The notes below the pieces were generated by a model. That model made no database searches. It was not told the DNA's origin and saw only the letters and a list, made by a program, of their open reading frames with translations. A stretch of DNA of 64,000 nt, from contig CACRXP010000005.1 in NCBI GenBank assembly GCA_902702965.1, positions 2,510,738 through 2,574,737 on the forward strand, written 5' to 3'. The stretch is from Spirometra erinaceieuropaei (lineage: Eukaryota; Platyhelminthes; Cestoda; Diphyllobothriidea; Diphyllobothriidae). Each line of letters begins with the position of its first letter. Position 1 is the first letter of the stretch. This document shows positions 23,772-34,364 of this stretch, piece after piece. The position numbers were made by a program, and so were the translations under genes.

Positions 23772-25500
23772 TGTAAATAAATAAATAAGTACTTTTTATT
23801 CAAGACCAGTGGGAGTGCGGTCTGAGCAAATAAAAAATAAATTATTACATGAACCTTAGAACAGGTACATAGAATCTATACAATACTTGATCCATATATA
23901 TCGAATAAGTGGTCTTTTACAAAGAATGATGAACAAGCAGTGAAAAAATTCCTCACAAATAAACAAAATGAATATGACTGGATTAACATTCTAGGGGAAA
24001 AGACTGTTGCTTACGAAGGGATGAAAAGCGAGCAGGACTAGCCTGCATAGGGCAGTGCATAACAGATTTCATGAAGGGGTAAGTATGCGGGTCAGACAGG
24101 ACTGGTCTGCATGCGGTATTGAGTAAAAGGTTCGAAACGAACATCATCAAGACAGAATTCGTATGCCGGATGAGGCCATTCACGTCAAAGTGGCGAGGCG
24201 AGAGGGACCCAGACGCTATCGGTCACTGCCCGTTTCGAGCCCAGATGCGGAGGGAGCAAGGGGGATACGACAAAACTATTAGTAGACGACAAATACAAAC
24301 GGTCCCGCCAAGAGTGTCGATAGAGCACTTGGGGTCAAAATGAGAAGATGACCTCAATAACAGTTAAAATCAACGATGGGTGGGTGTGTGAGGGTTCGAA
24401 ATCGCGGTTGCCATAGTGGAATTCTGCTGAGTGTCGGTGGTCGGCGAAAGTGAGGCGCCTAGGAGCGTGTATGTCAACCTAGCCAAGCTACTTCTTCGAG
24501 AGAATTTGCCAGGAAGTATACCACATTCTCTGAGGGGCACGATGCATGAACGGGAAAATCGAGTAAATTAACATTTCTGATGAGGGATCCTAGGAATCGA
24601 GACGACGCACAAAAGAAGGAAATATGAGCGGATATTGAAATTTAATGGCGGCGTCCTAAATTCTCGGTGGCAATTTATCGGTCTCATAGAGAGAGTTGTC
24701 TGAGAAGGATGAAAAAAATAAAAATTTGGTCGAGTCGCTATTCAGATAAAGGCGCAACTTTCTCTTACACGTATGAAGATGGTCTGATGACCTTATATAT
24801 ATTGGAAGGATATTCTTAGGGAACTTATACCCGGACGCGAAAAAAAGAGAACGCTTAGAGGTGGAGGAGGTGAGAGGAGGTATAATCAGGGAAGAATTGC
24901 GAAGATTGTATGGGCGACTTCCAGGGATAAGTGCTGAAATTCGAGGAAGATTTGAACTATTATTAATACGAAAGAGGAGACAGAAGCGTGCTTCTAGTCT
25001 TCAAACCCATAAAAATTTCAGGTTAATTAGCTGCCATCTATCTGAGTAGGAGATATTTGGATATTCGGTACCTAAGTGTTTTAGTAAAATGTCTTTAAAA
25101 ATTCTCTAATTTTGAATAAATAGCCTCGTTTATCAAATCAAAGAATAGACGGAAATACTTGAGTATGGGAAATGCAAACATCCGGTAAAGTCTTTATTTA
25201 ATTTTGCGAAGATAGAAATTGTAAGAAATAAAGCCAAAAATCTGGACAGTTTTGGCCGTAATTCTGCCAGCGTGTGGGGAGAGATCCAGATGATTGGTGT
25301 AGTTTAAACTTAAATCCTTGACAGTGGTGCGTCCAGTCATAGGTGTGCCTTGAAAGATCAATAGTTGGGGTAGCCTATCAGGCCCAAAACACATATAGCG
25401 ACATTTAGATGGGGAGAATTTCACTAACCATTTTGAGCTCCACACTGAAAGAGCAAGCAGGTCAACGTGGATTTTCTCCAGGCAATGAAGCATCGTAGAT
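23772..25500 (-). mobile_element. LINE C copy, 3' half with 3' UTR
   Basis: Minus strand: the thumb region with SPSKCRYMCFGPDRLPQLL (25194-25493), C-terminal remnants (24860-25060, in a shifted frame), then the module D 3' UTR (23940-24360) and an AATAAATAAATAAG-type tail at 23772-23800. The tail lies inside LINE A copy 2, so LINE C inserted into LINE A. The 5' edge touches the microsatellite tail of the next LINE B copy at 25500. Confidence 0.75.
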
Positions 25501-25529
25501 TTATGATGATGATGATGATGACGATGATG

Positions 25530-25563
<34 letters not shown>

Positions 25564-28547
25564 TAGTAGTAGTATTTAATGCCAGTTTACAGGCACTATC
25601 AGGTAAGCGTTAAACACAAATCCGACCAGCAGTGGTAAAACCTCCTGTCAAAAATGAATAAAGTTAAAGGTAGTTTTTATAGTTTGGAGAGTTCAGGAGA
25701 AAACAAACTGTTGACCATAAAATGTCGACGGCGAAGAAAGGGAGAGGTAGAATTGTATCGGATATTATCAGTCGCCAATTCTATTAATGAAGTCGGGGCT
25801 GTTCCGAACAGAAGCGCCGAAGAACAGCAGTTACTGCTGGCTAAAGAAATTGTCCCTGACGAGACCGGCCATAGAGATCAGAGGCCAAAAACGCCATCGC
25901 TGCGCTATAGTCAATCAGTGGACTCAGCATGCAAAATTTGTGGGAGTTTTGCTGAATGCAAAAATCGAGTAATATTCCTCTTAAACAAAGGAAAATTTTG
26001 TAAAGTTTTCATATTTCTGGGTAGTTTATTCCAAATAGCAATTGCACTTACAGAAAACAAACGACGATGTTTAATGGCACGTGCCAGGGGAAGAAATAAA
26101 AAGACCTCACGGTGGCTGTTACGTCGGGGGTGAGGAAGTTGTCTTAAAACAGTGAGTGGGTTAAAGGTGTGATTATATAAAAGCTCAAATAGTAAAAATG
26201 GCCCCTTTTGTAATCCACAAAACCATAAAGGATCAAGGCCTGTGCGCCGGCAACTTTCATGGTAAGGCAAATGTCGGTGTTCCGGGGTTAAAACTCTCTT
26301 GGTAAAAAAGTGTTGAACAGAATCTATTTTCTTCCGCTAAGCAGCACGCCTGAGGCTAAATAAAAACGAACAGTATTCCAGGCCAGGTCGAATGTACATG
26401 TTATGAAGGCGCATTCTATTGTCGATGGTTTTAAAGTTTCGAAGGATAAACCCGGTCGTTCTGCGTGCTTTGGAGATCATCAAGGCACGATGTTCCGAAA
26501 GATTGAGGCTCTTGGATTATGATACACCCAGATCCTTTATACCCCCGGACACGTTTATTTTGTCACCGTCAATAATTAGTTGAGGTTAGTGGTCGTCGCC
26601 AACCACCATGGCTGAGCACTTATTTCAAGAAAGAGAAAGGCGGCATGTGCGGCACCACTGGACAAAGACTTGTAGGTCGTTCTTTAGGAGCTCAAACACG
26701 ATGTCACAATCTGCCGGCTTATATCGACATGCAGCTTTTAGATCATCGGCGTGAATGAAGGACTTACCATTCTGAAATAATTCTGGTACATCGTTAACAA
26801 AAGAGCTAAATAAAAGTGGGTCGAGTACACTACCCTGAATGGCTCCAGTACTCACACATGTGGGATTGGAGATAGCATTGGAAATCTGAACTCATTGTGT
26901 ACGAGCGGCCAGGTAAGAGGATATCAAATTCTGAAGTTTGTCACTTATGCCGAAAGAGGACAGTTTCAGGAGAAGAAGAGCATGGACAACGCGATCAAGA
27001 GCCTTGGTGAAATCAAAATAAACTGTGTAAAATGCAAACTCTTGTCCATAGATTGGAGAGCATGGTTAAAGAAAGAGAGTTGACAGGCGTCACAAGACCG
27101 AGCTCTGAGGAATTCATGTTGAGCAACACTCAGTAGGTTATTCTCTGTTAAGTGAAACCTCACCTTATCTTTGATCAATGTCTCTAAGATCTCCGAAACT
27201 GTGGGGAGGATGTTTATTGGCAGAAAGTCATCAAATGGCGTATATCAGCCATGCTTGGGAATGGGCAAATGTGTGATTCCTTCCACCAAATACGACAGGT
27301 TTAACTTTCAAGAGCGAGAGTAAATATCTTGCAAAAGAGAGATGAGAAAATTGCATTTGCATCCGCTTTTAGAATGCTAACCTGGACACCATCAGTTCCA
27401 GGACTATGAGATTGACGAAGACGCCGAATTGCAACAGTCACATCCACAGAGTGGAAGTTATAGCTTCGAGAACTTCCCTGGTCAATGCCTGGATGGTCAG
27501 AAGCAGAGTGGTCGAGTCTTCAATAAACTTTTTGGACAAGAAGGCATCAAAACTATCAACGGTGAACTGGGCATCAGCTACAAGATTCCCGAGAGTGTCT
27601 CGGAGAGTGAAATGTTCCCTTTTTGAGTTCATACTTTTGGGGAGAAAAGTTTCGATATATTCAACGAATGGTTTTCGGTGAATTGAACATCTTTGATTGG
27701 CTGCTTTTCTTCGGAAAATCTCTTAGGCCGCTCATAAATAGCACAAATCGAGGGCAGAACGGAAATCCCGTTCTAATGATGAAATCGACGAGAGAGTCTG
27801 CACAACCTGCGGAAAAGGGTAAGGGTAGGAAAACCTCATCCCCGACATTAGGCATTTTCTTACCGGGGACTAAACGAGAAAAAAGTGGATACACAAGTTC
27901 GTACAGTTTACCAGTGCAGATATTTACATCCGAACTTAGTAGGAAATAAGTTAAATCGTAGGAATTGAGGTGTGTTAATAATTTAGTCGGGCGAGCTCAA
28001 TGGAAAGCGAAGAAGAAGCTATACCTTGGGGACAACATTTTGTCAGCCTCGAGTTCTAACATTGAACCAACTATGCCATGGTCTGAGCCGCCGAGTTGGA
28101 CAGGGGATGATACTGATAAAAGCATGCGATCTCACGGAACATCGGGTCAAATATGCTCGATCCTCGGGTGGGAAAATTAACAACCTGACTCCACATCCCA
28201 ACATCCACATCCCCAAGAAAATCTTCGAAAATTATATGGCTGGAAGGCGGAGACCAGCGGACTTCAGGAAGATTGAAGTCATCCGCAGCCAATTGATACT
28301 TAAAGCTTAAGTCGGCCGCAGCATGAAATGCCAATGAGAGTAAACGATCAAAATTTTCGTTGGCGTTGGGAGGGCGATAGACACAGCCAACGAGTAAGGA
28401 GAACTTATTTTTAGTGCAACTTGGATCCAGCAGCTGCCTTCTACTGCGGAAAAATGCGGGAGGTTCAGCGGCAGAAATGTAAGGTTCTGCTTGACGTAGA
28501 TGCAATTGCCTCCACCACGGCTTTCTTGACGATCATTTCGAGTGCAA
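25500..28547 (-). mobile_element. LINE B copy, nearly full-length but decayed
   Basis: Minus strand, tail first: a (TGA/TAA)n microsatellite at 25500-25576, 3' UTR, C-terminal domain (25911-26270: HREVFLFLPLARAIKHRR, AIWNKLPRN), motif C FIHADDLKAACRY (26625-26855), a palm fragment (26966-27178, ending in CDACQLSFF), linker pieces (27438-27894) and the endonuclease (28071-28505: LLVGCVYRPPNANENFDRLL, NLPEVRWSPPS). Each is in a different frame or ends in a stop, so the copy is dead. The 5' end is cut inside the endonuclease at 28547. Confidence 0.8.
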
Positions 28548-28548
28548 G

Positions 28549-29190
28549 TTTAATAATAATAATTTATTTAATGCCAGTTTACAGGCATTGTCAAAGGAAG
28601 CGATTAAACACAAATCCGACCAGCAGTGAAAAATCTCCTGAGGTAAAGAAATAAAAATATAGTTGATGGTGGTATTCATGGTTTGGAGGGTTCAGGAGAA
28701 AAAACTGTTGGTGGTAGCTTTTCGACCGTCAAGAAGGGGGGAGGTGCACGGTATCGAAGATTATCAGACGTCAATTCCTTTCATGAAGTTGGGGATAGTC
28801 AAAGTAGGAACGTTGAGGAACAGCTGGTGAGACCGGCCATAGTGTTCAGAGACCACAAACGCCATCGCTACGGTAGAGTCAATCAGTAGATTCAGAACCC
28901 AAAATTTGAGGAAGCTTTTCTGAATGCAAAAATCCAGTAATAGTTCACTTAAATAAAGGATAATTTTGCAGAGTTTTCACACTCATGGGTAGTTTATTCC
29001 GAATAGCAATAGCATTTACAGAATAGAACCGACGATATTTAACAGTACGTGCCAGAGGCAGAAATAAAAAGACCTCACGGTGACTGTTACGTCGTGGGTG
29101 GATATGATATCTTAAAGAGATGAGTGGGTTAAATGTGTGATTATGCAAGAGTTTAAATAGCAAAGATAGTCCCTTTTGTAATCTACGTCG
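28549..29190 (-). mobile_element. LINE B 3'-end copy, heavily 5'-truncated
   Basis: It starts with a (TAA)n tail at 28549 and the conserved LINE B terminus, and reaches back into the C-terminal coding part (28945-29163: HREVFLFLPLARTVKYRRFY). It ends at about 29188 without further LINE B sequence. It equals the last 640 bases of the copy at 41071-44390 and lies directly upstream of the truncated 5' end of the neighbouring LINE B. Confidence 0.8.
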
Positions 29191-30108
29191 GCCTGACTAA
29201 AAGTCGTTTCATAGATTGAAACAAATATGAATAACAGCTTAGGCGTTGTGCTTTACTGTTTTTTCAGTGATGTCTTCATTGCTTTCTCCGTTCAAGTTTG
29301 TGGACCTCCCTTATGTTCGACCTGCCGTGGATGCGGCTGAAAAGCATTTATGGCCTACCTACGATCCGTTCTATAATTCGCTTTTCATTATCCCTCCACG
29401 ATTCGCCGATGCATGATCTCGTTTATTCGCCCTTTCGATGAAATTTATCGTAAAGCCTAGGTTATTGTTTCTTTGTTGTTGTGGACTCCAAAGAAACAAC
29501 TTCCAATTATCGTAGGATTTCATTAAGGACACTATTTAAACTCATGTATTACATCAAAAGCTAGCAATCTATCATTGTATGACATGTTTTCTGCACTATG
29601 GCGGTGGCTAAGATAACAAAAACTTGAAGAACTGAAAATTGCAGACAAAATTTGAACAGCGTGATAACTGTGGTTTTACCTGTATTTGGTCTAGGCACGA
29701 GGATATCGACTCCTTAAACGCCAACAATTTCCTCGTGACGGGTTCCTCTGTGAAACGTTTGTCTATTAGGACCCCGACATCATTTTTATGTAAGTGATCG
29801 AACTAGTTAGTGCGTTTTATGTTCAGAAGTACGCCGAAATTCGGCTTACAATTTCAACATTATCGTCATTTACTGCACTCCCACAGTGTGGTTCACATTT
29901 CTTTGCGAGTGATTAAAAAAGGCGATATGCGGACGGATTTCAGGGTGCTGAAGAGTGATTGCTCGAGCATTTTCTCGCGAGCTGCAACGACTTCTGGGAC
30001 CTTTCTTGAGTTTAAATTTTGCAAAATTATTTTTGATGATACTTTCAGTCACTGAGAGACCCGGACAATATTATGAAGAAAGTCGGCCAAGTGAGAAGTT
30101 AGCATACG
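29191..30108. other. Unassigned sequence
   Basis: Nothing was recognised. Short overlapping frames at 29810-30055 on both strands have no family features. Confidence 0.4.
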
Positions 30109-30573
30109 GTTACTCGCTTTAAAAGTCTCACGCAGCTCGCCCAAACTTTACTTAGTTAGTTTAGTTATTTGGACAGTAAGTTGGTTACTTTAGCTTAGTC
30201 TACCCTAGTTTATTTTGGTTAGCTAATAAGTGTATTTAGTTAGTTAGTTGTTGGTCAGTTAGTTTAGATAGTTAGTTAGTGATTTAGTATAGTAAGTTAT
30301 TTACTTAGTCAATGGGTCAGTCCATTTAGTTAATTAGTTATTTTACCTAGTTAATTAGTTGTTAGCAGCTAGTGTAGTTAGTTAGTTGGTCTAGTCTGTT
30401 ACTTAGTTAGTTGTTAGTCAATTAGTTAGTTAGTTAGATGGTTAGTTAATTAATTTAGCTAGTTCATTGTTAGCCAGTTAGTTCAGTTAGTCTGGTTAGT
30501 TAGTTAATTAGCAGGTGAGTACGGTTGGGATACAGTCGCTCGTTTTGAAAGTCCCACATAGCTCGCCAAAACT
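30109..30573. repeat. Degenerate TTAG-rich repeat between two direct repeats
   Basis: 30150-30515 is built from TTAGT, TTAGTTAG and related words with many substitutions. It is flanked by two similar 40-base copies in the same orientation (30109-30150 and 30531-30573, both ending in AGCTCGCC(C)AAAACTTTA-like sequence). This suggests a decayed minisatellite or satellite unit of about 420 bases. Confidence 0.6.
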
Positions 30574-30743
30574 TTATTTTTTTAATGGCCTTCAGATTCC
30601 AGTGGTCCGTCTAGAAACGTCCTCCGGTTAGATATAGCGGTAAGGAATTGCTTATCATCATAACCTACATAACTGGTGAATTGTACGGCAAACGGTCGAT
30701 ATTAGCAATAGTAAAATGGAAATGTCATTATGTATATATGTAT

Positions 30744-30902
30744 ATAAGAAAGGTGAAGTTCTTTGGGAAACGGCAAAATTTTATTGTGAATTTTCGAGAC
30801 AGGTTCCCCAGCTCGTCTTCAGACAACGGGCGTGCAGAAACAATTAACTTCTAGACTGAGTCTGGCAAAAGGATTCCATGATTGGTTAAGGTCGTCATCT
30901 CG
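30744..30902. repeat. Left inverted repeat arm of the Penelope-like element
   Basis: The reverse complement of 31429-31586. It contains the 3' end of the endonuclease frame (the last residues and stop at 30895). On the minus strand it holds CTGAAGA, and about 20 bases later CTCGAAAA, words that resemble a hammerhead ribozyme core. Confidence 0.8.
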
Positions 30903-31437
30903 GGATTGGTTGACTCAGTTTGAATCTGTCCTTAAGGATTTTGTATGTGGCATCTAAATCGATATGCCGGTTGATGCATGCCTCATCTGAGTACATTGCC
31001 TCCAGGAATTCGCGGCCTTTCCTTGTTTGGCAGGCGCCAACAATGCGAGTGTTTTCCCATGCGAATTTATGCCCAGTGTCCAGTGTGTGCATGGCCACCT
31101 GGGATAGATGGTCGCGTCTCTTCACCGCTAACTGATGCTCATGTAGACGGGTTGAGACAGATTTCCCAGTTTGGCCACAATAAACGGCATCACAACTAGA
31201 ACATGGGATTTTATAGACAACACCTTTTCTTTCCAGATAGCCAACCCTGTCCTTAGGGTGTACAAGCTGTGTGCGTAAGGTAGTTGTCGGCTGTTGTGCC
31301 ACGTGTATCTGGTACTTTTTCAATTGTCTTTCGACTAATTCAGATACATTCTTGACGTATGGGAGAGTTCGCCATGTGGTTAGTTTTGGCGCCTGAGCGT
31401 CCGCAGCATTGGAAATACCTTTTTCCTTGAGATGACG
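30895..31437 (-). CDS. GIY-YIG endonuclease domain of a Penelope-like element
   Basis: The minus-strand frame is open from the inner edge of the right arm to a stop at 30895; the first ATG is at about 31323. The GIY-YIG core is visible: VVYKIPCSSC with a Cys pair, then VYCGQTG (the YIG half), RLHEHQLAVKRRDHLSQVA with the conserved Arg and His residues, GHKFAW, and EFLEAMYSDEACINRH, which carries the expected catalytic Glu and the Asn-Arg-His end. In intact elements this domain follows the reverse transcriptase and nicks target DNA for priming. The upstream part resembles the linker between the two domains. No reverse transcriptase is present, so mobility would need help from a complete element. 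The frame itself is undamaged. Confidence 0.8.
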   Translation of the reverse strand, partial: RHLKEKGISNAADAQAPKLTTWRTLPYVKNVSELVERQLKKYQIHVAQQPTTTLRTQLVHPKDRVGYLERKGVVYKIPCSSCDAVYCGQTGKSVSTRLHEHQLAVKRRDHLSQVAMHTLDTGHKFAWENTRIVGACQTRKGREFLEAMYSDEACINRHIDLDATYKILKDRFKLSQPIPR

Positions 31438-31586
31438 ACCTTAACCAATCATGGAATCCTTTTGCCAGACTCAGTCTAGAAGTTAATTGTTTCTGCACGC
31501 CCGTTGTCTGAGGACGAGCTGGGGAACCAGTCTCGAAAATTCACAATAAAATTTTGCCGTTTCCCAAAGAACTTCACCTTTCTTAT
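31429..31586. repeat. Right inverted repeat arm of the Penelope-like element
   Basis: Pairs with 30744-30902. Its inner edge overlaps the start of the open endonuclease frame. Differences from the left arm are few, for example CTGAGGA here against CTGAAGA there. Confidence 0.8.
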
Positions 31587-31609
31587 TACATTTCTTGGGA
31601 TGCCTGTTT

Positions 31610-31860
31610 TTTAATATATGTATATGTATATATATTGAAGGGTTACAGGCAGACCCCTTCAATATATATATATATATATATGATAGTGGGCGCTCACCGA
31701 TCAGGTTACGGAACATGCTCGTTCCGTTGTGCCTTGGGGCTCATACTTAAACCCTCGCAGGCAGTCGCACAGCGACTAGTGATATATGTTGGAAAGGTAA
31801 TACCGACAAAGACAAGACATATATATATATATATGTATATATATACATATATTATTGAAA
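31610..31860. repeat. AT microsatellites and a small hairpin
   Basis: Alternating TA runs at 31612-31640, 31664-31682 and 31811-31853. Between the first two is a small inverted repeat, TTGAAGGG with CCCTTCAA, with an 11-12-base loop. Any frames here are low-complexity artefacts. Confidence 0.7.
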
Positions 31861-32609
31861 AGCAATTTTCTATCGCATTTTTACTCTGATTGCCACCTTC
31901 CTATGCATTTCTAGCATGCCTTGCTTTGCCGCTCAGTTGTTTTAACTAAGCAACGCCGTTTTGCCTGTTTACGTTTTGGTTTTTAGGTTGCGCGCTCTAT
32001 TAGATTTCATGCGCAGGTGCTTTAGTTAACGCATTCCCTTTTCATTCCGCGTACTCATTCTTGTCCCTTGGTCTGCAGTCTATGTAGTGCAGGGGCAATT
32101 ATATCTCTCCCACCACCTGCACTGTAATTCTAAATAAATAAATAGGGAAAATTGTCCCCTTTAGCACCCTTTAGGCTTATTTCATGGAACGTAATGATAA
32201 ATTTTCTAGTAAATCCTAGAACGAGTAGGCAAACACTACTGTTTTGATTTCGTGCTTGTGCAACATGTAGTTTAATATGAAAAGTGGGTAGCAAACAGTG
32301 AGAAAAGCCTTCATTTTTCATAAAAGGCTAAATATATGTGACTCGGTCAGTTTTTAAAAGAGAAAATTGTCGCCGATGAGAGGGAAAGGTTCCGTTAGGA
32401 TGGAACCGTTCTATAGTTGTGAATATAAAAGGGTTTGAAATCTTCACCTCATGGTAAGATTCCTATATCGGATGAGGCTATTTGTCGAAGATGCGACCAT
32501 GGTATTTTTGCGATGGCAGCAAAATAAACCACCAGAGCGGCGAGGTTTGAGGAACCCAATGCGATCGGTTACAGCTCGGATTAAAGTAGATAAGTACCAT
32601 TGCCTGCTG

Positions 32610-33374
32610 CTACTTACAAAGAGAAGTGATTAGATTAAGAAATGCCAAGTGGCAAGTTTCGCCGGATCGTTCAGGTAAAAATCCATGCTGACTGGAGCTC
32701 AGAAGCCGATTAGCTAGACAGAAGTCAAGAATTTCATTGAAAATAATCCCTTCAAGAAGTTTTGCTAGAGACAGCGTTTTGTGCACGCCCCGATAGTTAT
32801 TAACATCGGACCGAGATCCTGACTTAAAGACGGGAATGATAATTGACGTTTTCCATGATTCAGGAGAAAATCCTTTTGAAATATAAACCGAGAATAAATG
32901 ACTAAGCAATATGGGAAGGTCGGACGCTTGTTTAATGATCGAATTCGGAATCCCGTCCGTTCCAGAGCAGTGTGAGTATTTCAAACGGCTTATGTGTTTC
33001 TTAATGAGATCTGAGGAGACATCAGTTGTACTCAGTGTCCTATCTGAAAGTGATCGAAAGAAAGGGACCGGATCGGACTCGGTAGCAAGGTGTTTTGCAA
33101 AGAAAGAACTAAACAACTCCGCCTTGTCAGTGTCATCGGTGAGGAAGACTTTGTTATCATTTAGCATGGGTGGAAGTTCGTGACCACGCTTAGAGGAGGA
33201 CCGATGACGGAAGATGTTAGCGACGGATTTGCCAGGGTTCGAACCACTGAGAGCAATTGATTCTCTTTGCCTGTCGCGCGCTTGGCGCATCCTTGAGGCC
33301 ATCTCAAAAATCTCTGTGATTCTAAGATGAACTGATAAGGAACTAGTGGATAGGTCACGCAGTTGTCGCCTCAA
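32610..33374 (-). pseudogene. LINE C N-terminal reverse transcriptase, truncated
   Basis: A 254-residue frame covering the linker after the endonuclease and the fingers of the reverse transcriptase: the FFAKHL region, YSHCSGTDGIPNSIIKQ, FSPESWKTSIIIPVFKSGSR, VNNYRGVHKTLSLAKLLEGI (RGVH where RPVS is usual) and SSQHGFLPERS. It stops right after AFLNLITSLCK, before motif A, because the palm and everything 3' of it are deleted. Confidence 0.8.
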
Positions 33375-33548
33375 CTTTTTAGTCTGTTCTGAAGAAAATG
33401 AGGAACAAGAGAATCTGAAGAATTAGGCTTGAGATATCTACGCGGCACAAACTCTAGAATGTCCTTGGAAACATTGGACATGACATCACGAATATTGGTT
33501 ACATGGCTACAAATAAGGAAGCCACACCAATCCAAGGATCTCATATAG

Positions 33549-34364
33549 TTATTTATTAAGTCGCTGTCTACGCAGTCGTAGTTCATGAAAGTCTGAACGG
33601 CGCTTGTCTTTTTTGAAAAGGCAAGCGGTAGGCAACAATGAATTAATATGTACGTGGTCACTGTCAAAGAGGTCCTTTTTTAAAGCAACAGAAAGAGGAG
33701 CAATGTCATTGGTAAAGATTAGATCTAAAATGTGATTATCTCTTGTTGGAGAGCGCACCAGTTGGGACCAATTAGAAAAATTGACAATATCTTGAAAGGG
33801 CTGGAATCTGGGTGGGCAGCTATTGGAAATCCAGTCTATTTCAGGAAGGTTAAAATCCCCAGTGATTATTTTGACATCGAAAGCAGCTTCCGAAATTAAT
33901 TTAAAGATTTCACAGAGTTGTGAATCATCACTGGCTAAAGAATTTGGGGGATTGTAGATACAGCCGATAATTGCCTTTCTTTGCGGCGAGAGAATAACAG
34001 ATGCAAAGCAGAAGTTTCCCGTGAATGAGGAAACATCCAAGTAATAGGGAGAGTGCTTTAGGTAGGATTTAAGATAAAGAAGACAACCACCCCCACGCCT
34101 AGTCCTGCGGTCTTGGCGGTAAAAATCGAAGTCATCTGTGAGAAGGGCAGAGTCAGGAATTAGAGAATGGGTCCAAGATTCTGTTACACATATAATATCA
34201 GGCATCATTTCGAGAGCAATGGCTCTGATTTGGGCCATCTTGTTTATAACCGACCTGGCATTCAATAATATAATATCTAATGTGTTTCGAAAGGCAATGC
34301 TTTTTTGGACGGTATTTTTAAAAAAAAATGAGAGGCGGATATTTAAGCTGTGAATTAATGACAC
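33549..34364 (-). pseudogene. LINE C endonuclease
   Basis: A 271-residue frame with a near-complete APE-type endonuclease: LLNARSVINKMAQIRAIALE (the N-terminal LNARS with its catalytic Asn), ICVTESW with the catalytic Glu, FYRQDRRTRRGGGCLLYLKS, GCIYNPPN, ITGDFNLPEIDW with the catalytic Asp/Asn pair, LDLIFTND, and a final SDHVHI. The catalytic residues look intact. The enzyme would nick genomic DNA to prime reverse transcription. The frame is lost before the reverse transcriptase begins. Confidence 0.8.

Larger units (their letters stand above)
30744..31586 (-). mobile_element. Short Penelope-like element between inverted terminal repeats
   Basis: A GIY-YIG endonuclease frame lies between two inverted copies of a 158-base sequence (30744-30902 and 31429-31586) that differ at only a few positions. 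Penelope-like elements carry terminal repeats (pLTRs) that can lie in inverted orientation and encode a reverse transcriptase followed by GIY-YIG. Here the reverse transcriptase is absent and coding sequence starts right at the inner edge of one arm. The near identity of the arms suggests a recent insertion. AT microsatellites follow on the right. Confidence 0.75.
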
